Below are positions 1 to 6,253 of a stretch of DNA of 48,030 bases, piece by piece. Within the stretch, counting starts at the first letter, position 1; every line of letters begins with the position of its first letter. The stretch is from IMG/VR virus record IMGVR_UViG_3300022074_000079, positions 1 to 48,030 of that record; one strand, 5' to 3'. The notes under the pieces were generated by a model. The model had not been told where the DNA came from and ran no database searches. It saw only the letters and a program-made list of their open reading frames with translations. The translations under genes and the position numbers were made by a program. Origin of the DNA: a virus.

Positions 1-300
1 GTACCACACGATTGTGGCAAGCTTGTGGCTTGCTGCTTGAAGCTTGCAGCTTGAAGCTTTGGCCAAGAGCCACGGGGGGCCGGCGCATCTTCTGATTAGC
101 CGTCTCGCTGGTGATCAATCCAGTAATGCTCACGCCCTGTTCTAGTGTTTATACTCACAGTCGCTTGACCCCAGATCCAAAGGGACGCGATTTCAGTCAA
201 CCAACTTTGGATCAGGGCTCAAGGCCCGAGCAGTTATTATCAAGGCTCATGCTCAGGAGCCTGAAAGGACAACCTATGCGTGTATTAGATTATGTTTGGC
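1..300. other. GC-rich structured leader or intergenic segment
   Basis: This stretch is far richer in G+C than the rest (about 38 of 60 bases in 61-120 by hand count). It holds no convincing long gene. It holds several inverted repeats: CCACA/TGTGG at 4-17, a long pair GATCCAAAG (174-182) with CTTTGGATC (205-213) extended by CCC (170-172) and GGG (215-217) after one mismatch, and AGGCTC (243-248) with GAGCCT (257-262). An open frame at 111-314 exists but only its last 13 codons have a ribosome site. It may be a structured RNA, a long 5' leader, or a packaging or replication site. I recognise no known RNA family. Confidence 0.5.
21..62. repeat. Heptamer tandem repeat GCTTGNN
   Basis: Six consecutive 7-base units: GCTTGTG, GCTTGCT, GCTTGAA, GCTTGCA, GCTTGAA and the degenerate GCTTTGG. 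The first five keep GCTTG exactly. The phasing places palindromic AAGCTT at 19-24, 40-45 and 54-59, that is at multiples of 7. Function unknown. Tandem short repeats of this kind can be protein-binding iterons or replication-slippage products. Confidence 0.75.
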
Positions 301-314
301 ATATTCTCACATAG
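276..314 (+). CDS. 12-codon leader peptide ORF (MRVLDYVWHILT)
   Basis: A short frame preceded by GAAAGGAC (263-270), the same ribosome-site core and near-identical spacing used by the genes at 402 and 1417. Its ATG lies in AACCTATG (271-278) and its TAG stop lies in CATAGGTT (310-317); the two octamers are exact reverse complements. An RNA hairpin would therefore hold both ends of the frame. This suggests a regulatory leader peptide for the gene at 402, but that is inference. It is in frame with a longer ORF from 111 that lacks a ribosome site and probably is not translated. Confidence 0.4.
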   Translation: MRVLDYVWHILT

Positions 315-338
315 GTTAATCCTAACTTAATATAATGA

Positions 339-367
339 TTGACAAACTCTTTGTCAAGGGATAATGT
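339..367 (+). promoter_or_regulatory. Candidate sigma70-type promoter with operator-like palindrome
   Basis: TTGACA at 339-344 is followed after 17 bases by the weak -10 TAATGT (362-367); GATAAT hexamers at 360-365 and 370-375 are alternatives. The -35 sits in a perfect inverted repeat TTGACAAA (339-346) / TTTGTCAA (350-357) with loop CTC, a typical operator geometry. It precedes the gene at 402. Confidence 0.45.
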
Positions 368-401
368 GGGATAATTATAAACACTAACAGAAAGGACATA
401 T

Positions 402-1361
402 ATGTCAAAAATAAGAATGAACACCGAGTATCGAAACAAGCTCTTTAATAAAATTAAAGATGTATTCGAAAAAGAAGATACTCAGGAACGTCAAGCATTT
501 ATGGAAAGTAGAGAGAACTTTAACATAGCTCAACAATCAGCTCATACACTTGCCAAGCAAGTAGTGGAAAGGTCTTACCCTACTGATGATGTAGCCACAC
601 TAAGAACTTTCAAGAAAAAGTATGGCAATCCGTGTGATGTAGTGGCAAAAGATAAATGCTTTTACTTCTCACACAATGAAGATGTTGATGATGATGGCGA
701 AAGCAAAGATACTTCATCACACTTTGACTTTGGATTGTATGGCAATCTAAATGGTAATGAGTATGGTGGTGGTGAGGAGAACGATCATTTTGCCCATGCC
801 TATTATCGTGAGGAACTAAAAGAGGGTGGTTGCAATCCAGATATTATAGCTCAACAATCTGGTAAAGATAACAACCCACATAAGACCAAACACCTTGACG
901 CTAACAATAAGTTTCTAGGTAAAGGTCGTTATGATGAACATAGTGGTATGACTTCAAAGTTTGATAAACAATTTGAACTTGATGTCATTGGAACTAGCCA
1001 TTGTAGAAGTAGAGCAATAGCTTGTACAAAAAAAGAATATGAAATCTTTTTAATGTGGCGAGAGGCGAAAGCTAATGTTGTTTCCAAACACCAAACTTGG
1101 ATAGATAGTTTGCAAAAACAAACAGACCAATTAAAGATTGGTTTGAAAGCATACAGATATCTAAGCGAGGGTATTGAGTTAGCAACTGAACTTGGTATCA
1201 AGGTTGATGAGGCAGAATTAGTTAGAACTAACTCTACTGGTTTAACAATCTACAATCCAAGCAATCTTGCAAACTTAATCAAAGGTATGAAAAACAAAAA
1301 TCAAACTAGAGAGGATAAAATTAAGGCAAGAATACAATACGAAAAACAAAGCGTTAATTAA
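402..1361 (+). CDS. Conserved hypothetical phage protein, 319 aa
   Basis: I do not recognise the function. The protein has a charged helical N-terminus (residues about 1-55, rich in Lys/Glu/Arg), a middle part rich in Asp, Gly and His (about 90-165), and a helical C-terminal half with a likely coiled coil around 225-260 ahead of a basic tail. No membrane segment or signal peptide is visible. The ATG follows AGAAAGGAC with good spacing. It is the first full-length gene behind the TTGACA promoter at 339, so early expression is likely. The helical-start layout loosely recalls phage nucleotide-modification-associated proteins (Nmad families), but I cannot support that assignment. Confidence 0.85.
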   Translation: MSKIRMNTEYRNKLFNKIKDVFEKEDTQERQAFMESRENFNIAQQSAHTLAKQVVERSYPTDDVATLRTFKKKYGNPCDVVAKDKCFYFSHNEDVDDDGESKDTSSHFDFGLYGNLNGNEYGGGEENDHFAHAYYREELKEGGCNPDIIAQQSGKDNNPHKTKHLDANNKFLGKGRYDEHSGMTSKFDKQFELDVIGTSHCRSRAIACTKKEYEIFLMWREAKANVVSKHQTWIDSLQKQTDQLKIGLKAYRYLSEGIELATELGIKVDEAELVRTNSTGLTIYNPSNLANLIKGMKNKNQTREDKIKARIQYEKQSVN

Positions 1362-1364
1362 CAC

Positions 1365-1398
1365 TTGACAACCTATCCTATTTATTGTAGGATAGGTT
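1365..1398 (+). promoter_or_regulatory. Promoter TTGACA-17-TAGGAT with 11-bp inverted repeat
   Basis: TTGACA (1365-1370), a 17-base spacer and TAGGAT (1388-1393) form a near-consensus host-type promoter. AACCTATCCTA (1370-1380) and TAGGATAGGTT (1388-1398) are perfect reverse complements with a 7-base loop, covering spacer and -10. A bound repressor would block the promoter, or the repeat could form an RNA hairpin if read from upstream. It lies 19 bases before the gene at 1417. Confidence 0.65.
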
Positions 1399-1416
1399 AA
1401 CAACAGAAAGGACGAA

Positions 1417-1653
1417 ATGTTTTATATAACTTACTTCGCAAAAAAACACGCAAAGTTTATCACACGTAAAGGTCAGTTGGATAAACCAGACGGAACTAAA
1501 GGCAAAAGTTTCGTGTCAAAAAAAGGCGACCAATGTTTAGTCTATTGGGATTTAGACGCAAATGGTTGGAGAAACGCAACGGGACAAAGAAAAATTAAAT
1601 TCCCATCTATTGCTCTTAAAGATTATGCAAAGATTAGAGAGAGGTTAGCATGA
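1417..1653 (+). CDS. Small conserved hypothetical protein, 78 aa
   Basis: A basic protein (many Lys near the N-terminus) with a compact core around YWDLDANGWRNATG (residues about 46-59), which looks like a small beta-sheet fold. I recall similar short proteins in uncultured marine phages but know no function. The ATG follows AGAAAGGACGAA, the same ribosome site as the gene at 402, and the gene sits directly behind the promoter/operator at 1365. Its TGA stop overlaps the ATG of the next tiny ORF (ATGA), suggesting translational coupling. Confidence 0.8.
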   Translation: MFYITYFAKKHAKFITRKGQLDKPDGTKGKSFVSKKGDQCLVYWDLDANGWRNATGQRKIKFPSIALKDYAKIRERLA

Positions 1654-1715
1654 CTTGGATTATAATAATGTCTTTGGCATTTATCTTTGGAATGTGGAGT
1701 ATATACAATGGTTGA
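1650..1715 (+). CDS. Micropeptide, 21 aa, single membrane span
   Basis: The frame starts inside the stop of the previous gene (ATGA overlap at 1650-1653) and encodes MTWIIIMSLAFIFGMWSIYN plus a final Gly, almost wholly hydrophobic, so one membrane helix is likely. Purine-rich GAGAGG lies just upstream. It is the first of three overlapping membrane micropeptide frames (1650, 1708, 1812). Chance cannot be excluded for any one frame, but three in sequence with linked ends are hard to dismiss. Confidence 0.5.
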   Translation: MTWIIIMSLAFIFGMWSIYNG

Positions 1716-1815
1716 ATTATTATCTTTAATATTTATGGAAAGCCCTATCGGGCTTTCCGTTATTCTTATAGCGGGTATCATTGCTATTGGAATAGAGGGG
1801 TATAGGTCATCATGA
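1708..1815 (+). CDS. Micropeptide, 35 aa, membrane protein
   Basis: It overlaps the previous micro-ORF by 8 bases and has GGAG (1696-1699) 8 bases ahead of its ATG. It begins MVELLSLIF and contains the hydrophobic stretch GLSVILIAGIIAIGI (residues about 15-29), a probable membrane helix. Its TGA overlaps the next ATG as ATGA. A perfect 9-bp hairpin, GGAAAGCCC (1737-1745) / GGGCTTTCC (1750-1758) with loop TATC, lies inside the frame and could instead be a transcript-end or pausing element; it is not followed by a clear T run. Confidence 0.45.
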   Translation: MVELLSLIFMESPIGLSVILIAGIIAIGIEGYRSS

Positions 1816-1877
1816 TTGAATTTACTTTTATGATAACAATAATCGTACTTGTCTTAATAAGTGTGAGGGCTAAATGA
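1812..1877 (+). CDS. Micropeptide, 21 aa, single membrane span
   Basis: The sequence MIEFTFMITIIVLVLISVRA ends with Lys: a classic one-helix membrane peptide with a short positive end. The ATG overlaps the previous stop (ATGA) and the stop overlaps the ATG of the zinc-binding protein gene at 1874 (ATGA). GAGGGG lies upstream at 1795-1800. Role unknown; small phage membrane peptides often act in lysis timing, superinfection exclusion or host membrane interference, but nothing here decides. Confidence 0.45.
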   Translation: MIEFTFMITIIVLVLISVRAK

Positions 1878-2170
1878 AATATCCTTGTCAGGGTCCGAAT
1901 TGTCATACACGACCGACCAAGGACCGATTTAATAAATCAACTAAAAGGCTCAAAGGACGTAACGCATATTTTTCCATGGACCATGGTAATGGAACATTTG
2001 CAATCTTTTGTACTACTGGTTGTCAGAATGATTGGATTAATGCTAACATACAAAATATCGTGGCTCAACGACCAATAACATTTAATCGTGAGCGTAAGCT
2101 TAGTGAGCAGACGTATCATTTAACTGAGGGGAACTGGTTAAGGTCAGATGAACATTTGACAAACGATTAA
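1874..2170 (+). CDS. Small zinc-binding hypothetical protein, 98 aa
   Basis: It has paired cysteines suited to metal binding: C5 and C10 with His11 near the start, and CTTGC (about residues 46-50) in the middle. This resembles a treble-clef or TRASH-type zinc finger. The C-terminal half is polar with no other motif. It closes a chain of genes coupled by ATGA overlaps from 1417 on, so it is probably translated with them. DNA, RNA or protein binding are all possible. A new promoter lies over its 3' end (2156-2184). Confidence 0.75.
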   Translation: MKYPCQGPNCHTRPTKDRFNKSTKRLKGRNAYFSMDHGNGTFAIFCTTGCQNDWINANIQNIVAQRPITFNRERKLSEQTYHLTEGNWLRSDEHLTND

Positions 2171-2184
2171 TAGTAGGATAGTAT
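2156..2184 (+). promoter_or_regulatory. Promoter TTGACA-17-TAGTAT, start codon at the predicted transcript start
   Basis: TTGACA (2156-2161), a 17-base spacer and TAGTAT (2179-2184) match the host sigma70 pattern. The next gene's ATG is at 2191, only 6 bases after the -10 box, so transcription would begin at or next to the start codon. A transcript from here would be leaderless or nearly so. AGGA at 2185-2188 is too close to the ATG to be a normal ribosome site. Confidence 0.5.
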
Positions 2185-2190
2185 AGGACT

Positions 2191-2367
2191 ATGATTAAAA
2201 CAACTAACCCATTCTCAGGACAAAGTATTGACCTAACTGAGGACGAACACAAAGTATATATGCAAGTTAAACAAGATGAGATCGACAAGAAGTATGACGC
2301 TATGCAAAAGGGATTAAGTAAGTTTAGTAAGATGAATGCTAAAGCTTATATGGTATTACTAGACTAA
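2191..2367 (+). CDS. Small hypothetical protein, 58 aa
   Basis: The frame begins MIKTTNPFSGQSIDLTEDEH and continues as a charged helix ending AYMVLLD. Short proteins opening with NPFSG or a variant are, as I recall, frequent in marine phages; function unknown. It has no membrane segment. It follows a promoter whose predicted transcript start coincides with this ATG. It ends the early gene cluster; a GC-rich hairpin region follows directly. Confidence 0.7.
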   Translation: MIKTTNPFSGQSIDLTEDEHKVYMQVKQDEIDKKYDAMQKGLSKFSKMNAKAYMVLLD

Positions 2368-2371
2368 CAAC

Positions 2372-2459
2372 CATAGGTTGTGGCGCGCCCTGCGGGCGCG
2401 CCATGGTCCTCGGCCCTTCGGGCCTCGGGGCCCCATATCGGAACTCAATCATAGGTTGT
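2372..2459. promoter_or_regulatory. GC-rich hairpin block flanked by direct repeats
   Basis: Between the early genes and the HNH/terminase operon, CATAGGTTGT occurs at 2372-2381 and 2450-2459. Between the copies lie a perfect 10-bp hairpin TGGCGCGCCC (2381-2390) / GGGCGCGCCA (2394-2403), then GGCCC (2412-2416) / GGGCC (2420-2424), which competes with GGGCC (2420-2424) / GGCCC (2429-2433). Each direct repeat can also form a small hairpin with a nearby CAACC. No T run follows, so a classical terminator is unlikely; a factor-dependent terminator, RNA-processing site or packaging/replication site fits. The rest of 2460-2566 is AT-rich with no visible gene. Confidence 0.6.
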
Positions 2460-2566
2460 ATCGCAACCACCCCCAAGAAACACAAAAAAAGGGGTCCCAC
2501 TACTTTGCTATATATGCCTTGATTTAGAAAGACAGCCTTGATAAAAACGTTTTGATTAATAAAGTT

Positions 2567-3742
2567 ATGAAAGCCAAGAAATATTTATATAAAATAAATG
2601 GTAAGTACGTTTATCCAAATGGTCGTCATAAAAAATATTATACTCCTGTAGAACCAGGACCTTTGTTTTCTTCTGGTAAAAGGAAGAAGATGGTTTTGAT
2701 TAGAGGAAAATATATACATATAGATAAACTAGAATTTTATGGTCCACCTACTGCCCCTCTCTTATTGCCTGCTCCTGCAAAAATATTATTATTACCTAGA
2801 TGGCCTAAAGGAAAACATAGAAAAGAGGTTATGGTCCATACATGTAGATATTGTCTTGTCACTTACAAAACTAAAAAACAAATAAGAAGAAAGCGTAGCT
2901 ATTGTAGTTATGGCTGTGGTGAAAAATATAGACTATATGAAAAAAGATTTTTACCAATGTGGTGGTGGCGTTTCTACTCTGAGAATCAGATTTACCTATG
3001 GGTTCATAGTTATCCCCGTAAATATAAAAAAATGATTTTAAAAACAGGTCCAAAAAATTTTATAAATTTTTTTTTCAAAATTTTTAAACTTTGCAGAAAA
3101 ATAAGAACTTATTTTAAGTACCATAAATTTTATCTTGAAAAAACTAAAGTATGCGAGCATTGGACTTTTTACATTACTAAAAATTCTGATGTCAGAATTT
3201 CAAATAACAGAAGAAATTTTTGTAATGATAAATGTAAAAAAACACATGAGGCAAATCAAGCAGAAGCTTTGAGACAAAGAAATCTTGCAGCGTGGGGCAC
3301 GGAACATAGACCAGATGCTGAGACAAGGAGAATTATTAATAATAGAAAACATGTTGAGTGGGATACAAAAAGAAAAAAAGATGACCCTGCATATAAACTA
3401 ATAAGGAGAATGAGACTTAGAACTAAAAAAGTTTTGGGTGCAAGCTATAGAAGAAGCACACACATGACCGATGTGTATACTCGTTTAGGTGTTGAAAACG
3501 GAAAAGAACTTAAACAGCATTTAGAGTCTCTATGGAAACCTGGAATGTCTTGGGATAACTATGGGGTTTTAGATGGCTGGGTTATTGACCATGTTATTCC
3601 TCTAAAATACTATAAAGATAATTTTGATCTTGCAAATGACTTAGAAATACAAAAGAAAGCTTTTGGAAAGCATAATCTGCAGCCACTTTGGTGGATGGAA
3701 AATGCTAAAAAAAGTGCTAAAATGAATTATGAATTTGAATAA
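2567..3742 (+). CDS. HNH endonuclease with N-terminal zinc-finger-like Cys pairs
   Basis: The C-terminal part carries an HNH/ββα-metal motif: W-VIDHVIPL (about residue 337-345), then KHNLQPLWWMENAKKS (about 368-383), matching the DH...HNLQPL...N pattern. The upstream half has two pairs of Cys clusters (C-R-Y-C near 93 with CSYGC near 113; C near 195 with C-x3-C near 218) that look like zinc fingers, between very basic, aromatic-rich segments. The stop overlaps the terminase start by 14 bases. HNH proteins beside terminases are known partners in DNA packaging for some phages, so a packaging role is plausible; a free-standing homing nuclease is the alternative. Neither the ATG at 2567 nor an in-frame TTG at 2552 has a clear ribosome site. 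Confidence 0.85.
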   Translation: MKAKKYLYKINGKYVYPNGRHKKYYTPVEPGPLFSSGKRKKMVLIRGKYIHIDKLEFYGPPTAPLLLPAPAKILLLPRWPKGKHRKEVMVHTCRYCLVTYKTKKQIRRKRSYCSYGCGEKYRLYEKRFLPMWWWRFYSENQIYLWVHSYPRKYKKMILKTGPKNFINFFFKIFKLCRKIRTYFKYHKFYLEKTKVCEHWTFYITKNSDVRISNNRRNFCNDKCKKTHEANQAEALRQRNLAAWGTEHRPDAETRRIINNRKHVEWDTKRKKDDPAYKLIRRMRLRTKKVLGASYRRSTHMTDVYTRLGVENGKELKQHLESLWKPGMSWDNYGVLDGWVIDHVIPLKYYKDNFDLANDLEIQKKAFGKHNLQPLWWMENAKKSAKMNYEFE

Positions 3743-5195
3743 CGTCAATATAGAGAAACTACCCGCAGACGTACGAAAGGCTTTTAAAAGACTTCAACTG
3801 CTACACGCTGAGAAAAAGATACAGAACAAAGCTAAGAGTGATTTTCTATCTTTTGTAAAATGTATGTGGCCTGATTTTGTTGAAGGCTCACATCACAGAC
3901 ACATTGCAGAAAAATTTAATAAACTAGCTACAGGTGAAATAACTAGATTAATAGTTAACATGCCACCAAGGCACACGAAGTCTGAGTTTGCTTCTTATCT
4001 CTTGCCATCGTGGATGGTGGGCCGTAATCCAAAATTAAAAATTATACAAGCCACGCACACTGGCGAACTAGCCGTACGGTTCGGCCGTAAGGCAAAACAT
4101 CTTATCGACTCAGAAGATTATAGAAAAATTTTTAGTACAACTTTACAAGAAGATTCGAAAGCCGCAGGTCGTTGGGAGACGGCACAAGGTGGTGAATATT
4201 TTGCTGCTGGTGTTGGCGGAGCTATCACGGGCCGTGGTGCGGACTTATTGATTATTGACGATCCACACTCGGAACAAGATGCATTGTCTCCAACAGCATT
4301 AGAGTCTGCCTATGAATGGTATACATCAGGACCACGTCAGCGTTTACAACCAGGTGGTAAAATTGTTTTAGTAATGACACGTTGGTCAACCAAAGATCTA
4401 ACAGCTAAGTTAGTTGCTTCTCAGAAAGAGGCAAAGTCTGATCAGTGGCACGTGGTCGAGTTTCCGGCGATCATGGAACACGGACCAGTGTGGCCAGAGT
4501 ATTGGAACTTAGAAGAGTTAGAGAAAGTTAAAGCTTCACTACCTGTTGGCAAATGGAACGCACAATGGATGCAATCACCAACAAGTGAAGAAGGAGCTAT
4601 ATTAAAACGAGAATGGTGGAGAGTTTATAACAAAGATACTATTCCACCTCTTCATCACGTTATACAATCTTACGATACAGCATTCCTTAAAAAGGAGTCT
4701 GCTGATTATTCAGCTATTACAACATGGGGTATATTTTATCCAAATGAAGATAGTCCAGCTAATCTTATATTATTAGACGCCATCAAAGGCAGGTACGAGT
4801 TTCCAGAGCTTAGACGTTTAGCTTTACAGCAATATGAGTATTGGAAGCCTGAGTCTGTAATTGTTGAGGCAAAAGCATCTGGACTTCCCTTAACTTATGA
4901 GTTAAGACAGATGGATATACCAGTGATTAATTTCACGCCTAGTAGAGGTAACGATAAACACGCTAGGGTAAATGCCGTTGCACCGCTTTTCGAGTCTGGA
5001 ATGATATGGGCGCCAGATCAGAAATTTGCAGAGGAGGTGATCGAGGAATGTGCAGCATTCCCCAATGGCGATCACGACGACCTTGTGGACTCTACAACAC
5101 AAGCTATCATGCGCTTCAGGCAGGGCGGATTGATTCAGCACCCTGAAGATTATATCGATGAAAAGAAAGACCCTAGACCTAAGAGGTATTATTAA
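3729..5195 (+). CDS. terL: Terminase large subunit
   Basis: The packaging motor ATPase and nuclease, 488 aa, normal length. The N-terminal ATPase has a Walker A-like PPRHTKS (79-85) and Walker B LLIIDDPH (173-180), followed by MTRWSTKDL. The C-terminal RNase H-like nuclease shows DTAFLKKESADYSA (about 315), VEAKASG (about 378) and the acidic DHDDLVDS (about 448). It starts within the HNH gene and its last base is the first base of the next gene (TAATG). No small terminase subunit was recognised; one of the upstream small proteins could serve. GC content is higher in the conserved motif regions than in neighbouring genes. Confidence 0.97.
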   Translation: MNLNNVNIEKLPADVRKAFKRLQLLHAEKKIQNKAKSDFLSFVKCMWPDFVEGSHHRHIAEKFNKLATGEITRLIVNMPPRHTKSEFASYLLPSWMVGRNPKLKIIQATHTGELAVRFGRKAKHLIDSEDYRKIFSTTLQEDSKAAGRWETAQGGEYFAAGVGGAITGRGADLLIIDDPHSEQDALSPTALESAYEWYTSGPRQRLQPGGKIVLVMTRWSTKDLTAKLVASQKEAKSDQWHVVEFPAIMEHGPVWPEYWNLEELEKVKASLPVGKWNAQWMQSPTSEEGAILKREWWRVYNKDTIPPLHHVIQSYDTAFLKKESADYSAITTWGIFYPNEDSPANLILLDAIKGRYEFPELRRLALQQYEYWKPESVIVEAKASGLPLTYELRQMDIPVINFTPSRGNDKHARVNAVAPLFESGMIWAPDQKFAEEVIEECAAFPNGDHDDLVDSTTQAIMRFRQGGLIQHPEDYIDEKKDPRPKRYY

Positions 5196-6253
5196 TGGCA
5201 AGCAAAGTTCCAATTATTATTTATGACTACGTTCGTAGAGCGTTAGTTAAAAGTTCAGAAGGCATCGCCTCGCTTCCAAATAAACAAGCTATCGTAAGTT
5301 CTATGCAAGATATTTTTAACCGACTCAAGTCTGGTGGGTACAATGCTGTTACAGCAGAAAAAGCTATTAAGAATCAAGATGATCTAAGAAAAGTTTTAAA
5401 CACCATTGATTCAAAAGAGATTGCAGATATTAAAAAAAGAAAAGAAAACTCCGAACGTCTTGCAAGAGTTATGGATAAAATGGAAAAAGGCATACCCCTA
5501 AATCCTAGCGATCAATACGACAAGTCAGGAGGTGTCTTAGATGCATTTCAAGGTTTTAAACCTAAAGTTATTCAAGGCGGTAAAAGCGAAAAAGAACTTT
5601 TAGAAAAAATGAATAAACAGAATAAAGAAGGCATTGAAAGAATTAAAAAGAGAAAAGAAACAGATCCTGATAAAAAAGCAGAAGGTGGTTTGATGAGATT
5701 AGGTTTTGAAAAAGGCAGCCCGCCTAGTAAGGATAGAAGAAATTTCTTAAAACTTATGGGTGGACTAGCAGCACTACCTGTTGTTGGTAAATTTTTTAAA
5801 TTTGCAAAACCTGCGTCAAAAGCTGTTGAAGCTGCAAAAGAAGCTACAGGTATTCCATCGTACTTTCCAAAACTTGTAGAAAAGATTAAGTTGCTTGGTG
5901 ATGATATTACTGACACTGCCGCTACGGCTGAAAGACAAAAAGTTACTCAATACCAAGGCTATCAATTAACCGAAGAGATAGATACAGGGAGGAAAGAAAT
6001 TAAACTTGGTGATGCTGATTACGGCGCAGAAGAATATATGACCTATGATCCACCAGAAACAATCATAGGTAAAAATAATAAACCTGTTGAGGTTGCTGCA
6101 AAGTATGATGAAGTAACTGTCAGACCTGATATGGACGGTAAGATGAAAGATGTAGAAGACGGTTTAGATTCTTATGATGATATTTTAAAAGAGGTTGGCG
6201 AAGATAAAATTAAAAAAGCAGGCGGTGGTCTTGCTTACATGCTAGGAGAATAA
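5195..6253 (+). CDS. Hypothetical diglycine-motif protein with internal twin-arginine motif
   Basis: 352 aa, no family I can name. The first 160 residues are helical and very Lys/Glu-rich. At about 162-172 there is AEGGLMRLGFEKG, then SKDRRNFLK (178-186) followed by a hydrophobic run to residue 200, which matches a Tat signal core although it is internal. The C-terminus is acidic and ends AGGGLAYMLGE. The AxGG motifs recur in other proteins of this genome. It overlaps terL by one base and abuts the next gene by one (TAATG). Position between terminase and portal suggests a virion or packaging-associated protein; function unknown. Confidence 0.85.
   Translation: MASKVPIIIYDYVRRALVKSSEGIASLPNKQAIVSSMQDIFNRLKSGGYNAVTAEKAIKNQDDLRKVLNTIDSKEIADIKKRKENSERLARVMDKMEKGIPLNPSDQYDKSGGVLDAFQGFKPKVIQGGKSEKELLEKMNKQNKEGIERIKKRKETDPDKKAEGGLMRLGFEKGSPPSKDRRNFLKLMGGLAALPVVGKFFKFAKPASKAVEAAKEATGIPSYFPKLVEKIKLLGDDITDTAATAERQKVTQYQGYQLTEEIDTGRKEIKLGDADYGAEEYMTYDPPETIIGKNNKPVEVAAKYDEVTVRPDMDGKMKDVEDGLDSYDDILKEVGEDKIKKAGGGLAYMLGE

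Noticed and set aside
111-275. Upstream part of a 67-codon open frame in the GC-rich segment
   Set aside because: No ribosome site at its start, unusual composition, and it runs through strong inverted repeats; only the last 13 codons (276-314) have a proper ribosome site.
1-300. tRNA, tmRNA or a named phage noncoding RNA
   Set aside because: No cloverleaf, T-loop or known family motif could be traced; only generic hairpins.
1737-1758. Rho-independent terminator inside the micropeptide chain
   Set aside because: The 9-bp stem is perfect, but no T run follows and it lies in a coupled chain of frames; kept only as a remark on that gene.
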